Shown here: positions 39,160-42,374 of the stretch, piece after piece
How the letters are laid out: each line of letters starts with the position of its first letter
How positions within the stretch are numbered: position 1 is the first letter of the stretch
Source: Phenylobacterium sp.
GTDB lineage: Bacteria; Pseudomonadota; Alphaproteobacteria; Caulobacterales; Caulobacteraceae
DNA length: 42,374 nt
Direction: 5' to 3'
Assembly: GCF_004799395.1 (NCBI RefSeq)
Contig: NZ_SSMZ01000334.1
Span: 1-42,374 of the forward strand
Position numbers and translations under genes: made by a program
Notes under the pieces: model-generated
What the model was told of the DNA's origin: nothing
Seen by the model: the letters and a program-made list of their open reading frames with translations, nothing else
Database searches by the model: none

Positions 39160-41841
39160 CTAGACCACCGCGGTGAGGCGGCTGAGGGCGGCCTCGAGCT
39201 TGGCCTTGGCAGCCTCGGCGTCGGCCAGACGTTCGCGGTTCTCCTCGACCACTTCCTCCGGCGCTCGGGCGACGAAGTCGGCGTTGGCCAGCTTCTTGGC
39301 GGTGCGGTCGATGTCGGACGCCAGGTTGCCGACCTCCTTGCCCAGCCGAGCGCGTTCGGCGGCGACGTCGATGAACTCGGCGACCGGCAGGGCGAGCGTC
39401 GCGCCCTCCACGACGTAGGGGATCGCCCCGGCCGGCGGCGAATCGACGATCTGCACCGCGGACACGCGCAGCATCTGCTGGATCAGCGGGGCGGCGTCCT
39501 GCAGCACGCCGCGCTGCGCGGGCGTCGCATCGACCACCAGCAACGGCGGGCGGGCGGAGTTGGGCACATTCAGCTCGGCGCGCACCGAGCGGCCCTCGGC
39601 AATGGTCTCGACGATCAGGCCAATGGTTGCGTCGGCCGCCGGGTCGATCAGGCTGTCGGGCAGATCGGGCCAGGGCGCGGTCATCAGGAAGCCCTTGTGA
39701 CCCCGCGCGGCGCCCAGCCCTTGCGTCTGCGCCCACAGTTCCTCGGTCAGGAACGGCATGACCGGGTGCAGCAGCTTCAGGATCACGTCGAGAACCCAGG
39801 CGGCTGTCGCACGGGTTTCGTCACGCGCAGCCTCGTCGGCGGAGGGCTCGTCGGGCTTGCCCAGCACCGGCTTGGCCAATTCCACGTACCAGTCGCAATA
39901 CTGCCGCCAGACGAAGCGGTAGAGGCCGTCGGCGGCGGCGTCGAAGCCGCAGGTGTCCAGAGCCGCGGTCACCGCCTTCGCTGTTCGCGTCGTCTCACCG
40001 ACGATCCAGCGGTTGAGCGGCAGCTTCACCTTCGCCGGATCGAAGCCCTCGGCGCGCGCCGCGCCGTTCATCTGGGTGAAGCGCGTGGCGTTCCACAGCT
40101 TGGTGCCGAAGTTGCGGTAGCCCTCGATCCGCTCGCGGGAGAGCTTGATGTCCCTCGCCTGCCCCGACATGGCGGTGAGCGTGAAGCGCAGCGCGTCGGC
40201 GCCGTAATCGTCCACCAGCTCAAGGGGGTCCATGACGTTTCCCTTGGACTTGCTCATCTTCTTGCCCTCCGCGTCGCGGACCAGGGCGTTGATGAAGATG
40301 CGCTTGAAGGGGACCTCGTCCATGAAATGCAGGCCCTGCATCATCATCCGGGCGACCCAGAAGAAGATGATGTCGAACCCGGTGATCAGGGTGTGCGTCG
40401 GGTAGAACCGGGCGAGGTCGTCGGTCTTCTCGGGCCAGCCGAGCGTCGAGAACGGCCACAGCGCCGAGGAGAACCAGGTGTCGAGGACATCCTCGTCCTG
40501 GCGCAGCGGTTCCTCCCGGCCGTAGTGCTCCAGCGCCTGCGTCTTTGCCTCGGCCTCGGTCTCGGCGACGAAGATCTTTCCGCCCGGCCCGAACCAGGCC
40601 GGGATGCGGTGGCCCCACCAGAGCTGGCGCGAGATGCACCACGGCTGGATGTTCCGCATCCACTCGAAGTAGGTCTTCTCCCAGGCCTTGGGCACGAAGA
40701 CGGTGTCGCCCTGCTCGATCGCCCGGATGGCCGGCTTGGCGAGCACCTCGGCGTTCACGTACCACTGGTCCGTCAGATAGGGCTCGACGACCACGCCCGA
40801 GCGGTCGCCGTGCGGCACCATGTGGCGGGTCTTCTCGATGCCGCGCAGCAGGCCCAGCGCTTCGAACGCCTCGACCACCTTCTTGCGCGCGGCGAAGCGG
40901 TCCAGGCCGCGGTACTCGGCGGGCGCGTTGTCGCTGATCTTCGCGAAGTCGTCGAAAATGTTGATCATCGGCAGGCTGTTGCGCTTGCCGACCATGAAGT
41001 CGTTGAAGTCGTGCGCGGGGGTGATCTTCACCGCGCCGGAACCCTTCTCGGGGTCCGCATACTCATCGGCGATGATCGGCACCGGGCGACCCACGATCGG
41101 CAGGCGCACGGCGCGCCCGATCAGATGCTGGTAGCGCTCGTCCTTGGGGTGCACGGCGACGGCGGCGTCGCCCAACATGGTCTCCGGGCGAGTGGTGGCG
41201 ACCACGATCTCGCCGGTTCCGTCTTCCAGCGGATAGGCGAAGTGCCAATAGTGGCCGTCGACCTCGCGCTGCTCGACCTCCAGGTCGGAGATGGCCGTCT
41301 GGAAGTGCGGGTCCCAGTTCACCAGCCGCTTGTCGCGGTAGATGAGCTTTTCCTTGTAAAGGGTCACAAAAACCTTGCGGACTGCCGCCGACAGACCCTC
41401 GTCCAGGGTGAACCGTTCGCGGCTCCAGTCGCAGCTGGCGCCCAGACGCTTCAGCTGGTTGGTGATGGTCCCGCCGGACTTGGCCTTCCATTCCCAGACC
41501 TTGGCGACGAACGCGTCGCGGCCCAGGTCGCGGCGGCTCTGATTGCCGACCTCGGAGAGCTGGCGTTCGACCACCATCTGGGTGGCGATGCCGGCGTGGT
41601 CGGTGCCGGGCAGCCAAAGCGCCGCCTTGCCCCGCATGCGCTCGAAGCGGATCAGCACGTCCTGCAGGGTGTTGTTCAGCGCGTGCCCGATATGCAGCGA
41701 ACCGGTGACGTTGGGCGGCGGAATGACAATGGAGAAGGGTTCGGCGGCCGGGTCGCGGATCGGCGCAAAGTCGCCCGAGGCCTCCCAGGCGGCATAGAGG
41801 CGCGGTTCGGCGGATTTGGGATCGAAGGTCTTTTCAAGCAT
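39160..41841 (-). CDS. valS: Valyl-tRNA synthetase
   Basis: An 893-residue class Ia synthetase charging tRNA-Val. The HIGH motif is at residues 50-53 ([10 protein letters not shown]), the CP1 editing domain follows ([20 protein letters not shown]), and the KMSKS loop is in [16 protein letters not shown]. The anticodon-binding helical domain and a C-terminal coiled coil ([20 protein letters not shown] onward) complete a normal length. The ATG at 41841 gives the expected start [17 protein letters not shown] structured interspersed repeat begins 20 bases upstream, between valS and popZ. Confidence 0.97.
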   Translation of the reverse strand: MLEKTFDPKSAEPRLYAAWEASGDFAPIRDPAAEPFSIVIPPPNVTGSLHIGHALNNTLQDVLIRFERMRGKAALWLPGTDHAGIATQMVVERQLSEVGNQSRRDLGRDAFVAKVWEWKAKSGGTITNQLKRLGASCDWSRERFTLDEGLSAAVRKVFVTLYKEKLIYRDKRLVNWDPHFQTAISDLEVEQREVDGHYWHFAYPLEDGTGEIVVATTRPETMLGDAAVAVHPKDERYQHLIGRAVRLPIVGRPVPIIADEYADPEKGSGAVKITPAHDFNDFMVGKRNSLPMINIFDDFAKISDNAPAEYRGLDRFAARKKVVEAFEALGLLRGIEKTRHMVPHGDRSGVVVEPYLTDQWYVNAEVLAKPAIRAIEQGDTVFVPKAWEKTYFEWMRNIQPWCISRQLWWGHRIPAWFGPGGKIFVAETEAEAKTQALEHYGREEPLRQDEDVLDTWFSSALWPFSTLGWPEKTDDLARFYPTHTLITGFDIIFFWVARMMMQGLHFMDEVPFKRIFINALVRDAEGKKMSKSKGNVMDPLELVDDYGADALRFTLTAMSGQARDIKLSRERIEGYRNFGTKLWNATRFTQMNGAARAEGFDPAKVKLPLNRWIVGETTRTAKAVTAALDTCGFDAAADGLYRFVWRQYCDWYVELAKPVLGKPDEPSADEAARDETRATAAWVLDVILKLLHPVMPFLTEELWAQTQGLGAARGHKGFLMTAPWPDLPDSLIDPAADATIGLIVETIAEGRSVRAELNVPNSARPPLLVVDATPAQRGVLQDAAPLIQQMLRVSAVQIVDSPPAGAIPYVVEGATLALPVAEFIDVAAERARLGKEVGNLASDIDRTAKKLANADFVARAPEEVVEENRERLADAEAAKAKLEAALSRLTAVV

Positions 41842-41861
41842 GGCTGGGCGGTGCTTACACG

Positions 41862-42005
41862 TTCCTCCCCCACAGGGGGAGGTGGCCCGGCGGGCCGGAG
41901 GGGGTTTCCGCTCAAATGGTTCGGAAACCGCCGGGGGAGACCTCGGAGGAAGCCCCCTCAGTCAGCGTCGCTGACAGCTCCCCCGGTGGGGAGCAACTCG
42001 GCCTA
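41862..42005. repeat. Structured interspersed repeat, copy B (long form)
   Basis: This has several nested hairpins: TCCCCC-ACA-GGGGGA near 41865-41880, GGCCCG-GCGGGCC, GTCAGC-GTC-GCTGAC at 41961-41975, and GCTCCCCC-GGT-GGGGAGC. It shares an ordered set of blocks with copy A at 15988-16097, and the hairpin stem is identical while its loop differs (GTC here, CTT there), as if the structure is kept. It ends with CTA, the TAG stop codon of popZ on the minus strand, and occupies almost the whole popZ-valS gap. Confidence 0.8.
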
Positions 42006-42374
42006 GCGTACTCGCCCGCGGGCGATGCGTTCGACTTCGGTCTCGACGGCCTGCTGGACGATGGCGGGCAGGTTTTCGTCGAGCCACTGTTGCAGAAGCG
42101 GACGCAGCAGTTCGCGAACAACGTCCTCCAGCGTGCGATCGCCGCGCGGCATGGCGATAGCGGCCGACAGCGCGCCGAACGACGAGGCCGCAGCGGTGGC
42201 CGCGCGCTCGCTCACCAGGCTCTCGATCGGCGGCGGAGCGGCCGCGGGCTCGGCTGCCGGCGCGGTGAATACGTCGAGGTCGCCGAGGGTCTCCACCTTG
42301 TCGGTCAACTCCAAGGCCTCCTCCTCCTCGACTGGAGGCTCCGGTTCGGGCTCCGCGGCGGCGACAGGTTCCGG
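42003..42374 (-). CDS. popZ: PopZ-type polar organising protein, C-terminal part (5' end outside the window)
   Basis: The frame is open to the window edge, so this is a partial gene with 123 visible residues. The first visible stretch is a Pro/Glu-rich acidic linker (PEPVAAAEPEPEPP then EEEE), typical of the disordered PED region of PopZ. The C-terminus TLEDVVRELLRPLLQQWLDE with NLPAIVQQAVETEVERIARG is the oligomerising DUF2497/PopZ domain. In Caulobacter PopZ forms the polar matrix that anchors ParB-bound origins and recruits cell-cycle proteins. The true start is outside. As I recall, popZ is also next to valS in Caulobacter crescentus. Confidence 0.88.
   Translation of the reverse strand, partial: PEPVAAAEPEPEPPVEEEEALELTDKVETLGDLDVFTAPAAEPAAAPPPIESLVSERAATAAASSFGALSAAIAMPRGDRTLEDVVRELLRPLLQQWLDENLPAIVQQAVETEVERIARGRVR

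Noticed and set aside
39697..42006. A 769-codon open frame on the plus strand opposite valS
   Set aside because: It is the antisense shadow of valS, has no recognisable motif and runs through repeat copy B.
42003..42314. Taking the TTG at 42314 as the start of the last gene
   Set aside because: The frame continues to the window edge and encodes the acidic Pro/Glu linker expected for PopZ, so this TTG is an internal Leu codon.

Overview
The window is a GC-rich chromosomal segment from an alphaproteobacterium, most likely a member of the Caulobacteraceae (Caulobacter or Phenylobacterium type). The main reasons are a PopZ-type polar organiser gene next to valS at the right edge, a GTTC-N7-GTTC LexA box of the alphaproteobacterial kind, a glnK-amtB pair, a glyQ-glyS-ppdK cluster, and two copies of a structured intergenic repeat of the type common in this family. 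There are no rRNA or tRNA genes, insertion sequences, phage genes or CRISPR arrays that I can see. This is mainly housekeeping chromosome rather than an accessory island.

Layout. 1-7000: a FabH-like condensing enzyme, a Ste24-type M48 membrane protease, then an exported amidohydrolase of the D-aminoacylase superfamily 4 bases ahead of an exported M1 aminopeptidase (probable peptide-scavenging operon). 7000-13750, minus strand: glyQ-glyS-ppdK, preceded by two small exported proteins, one a fasciclin-domain protein. 13735-16000: a 366-base regulatory gap, then glnK and amtB ending in a strong terminator. 16000-20450, minus strand: ispE with a TPR lipoprotein, and ETF-ubiquinone oxidoreductase. 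20450-25110: a GDSL/SGNH hydrolase, a decayed membrane-protein gene, a PhnB-like VOC protein, two small unknown genes, a DUF938 methyltransferase and an MDR oxidoreductase. 25140-32340, mostly plus strand: a TPR-methyltransferase fusion that begins in a 15-bp tandem repeat carrying three possible start codons, a family-4-like uracil-DNA glycosylase, an SDR protein without the usual catalytic residues, a lytic transglycosylase, a short glycosyltransferase-like gene, an SMP-30-like exported protein, and a PA0069-type radical SAM protein behind a perfect LexA box. 32400-42374: an RlmD/RumA-type RNA methyltransferase, a glycine-zipper protein, tlyA with an acyl-CoA ligase, an S10 peptidase coupled to a lipocalin-like protein, valS, and the 3' end of popZ.

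How the genes work together. Clear units are glyQ-glyS-ppdK (glycine charging, plus PEP/pyruvate interconversion by PpdK), glnK-amtB (nitrogen sensing and ammonium uptake), the deacylase/aminopeptidase pair, the TPR lipoprotein-ispE pair, and the S10-lipocalin pair with overlapping stop and start. Two DNA-repair-type genes (the uracil-DNA glycosylase and the SOS-box radical SAM gene) lie about 4 kb apart but not in one operon.

I did not find a multi-gene novel defence or biosynthetic system. The best leads are the SOS box on the radical SAM gene, the start-codon tandem repeat, the frameshifted and internally deleted membrane-protein gene, the interspersed repeats that supply stop codons, the overlapping terminator and promoter in front of glyQ, and two enzyme homologues with altered active sites.
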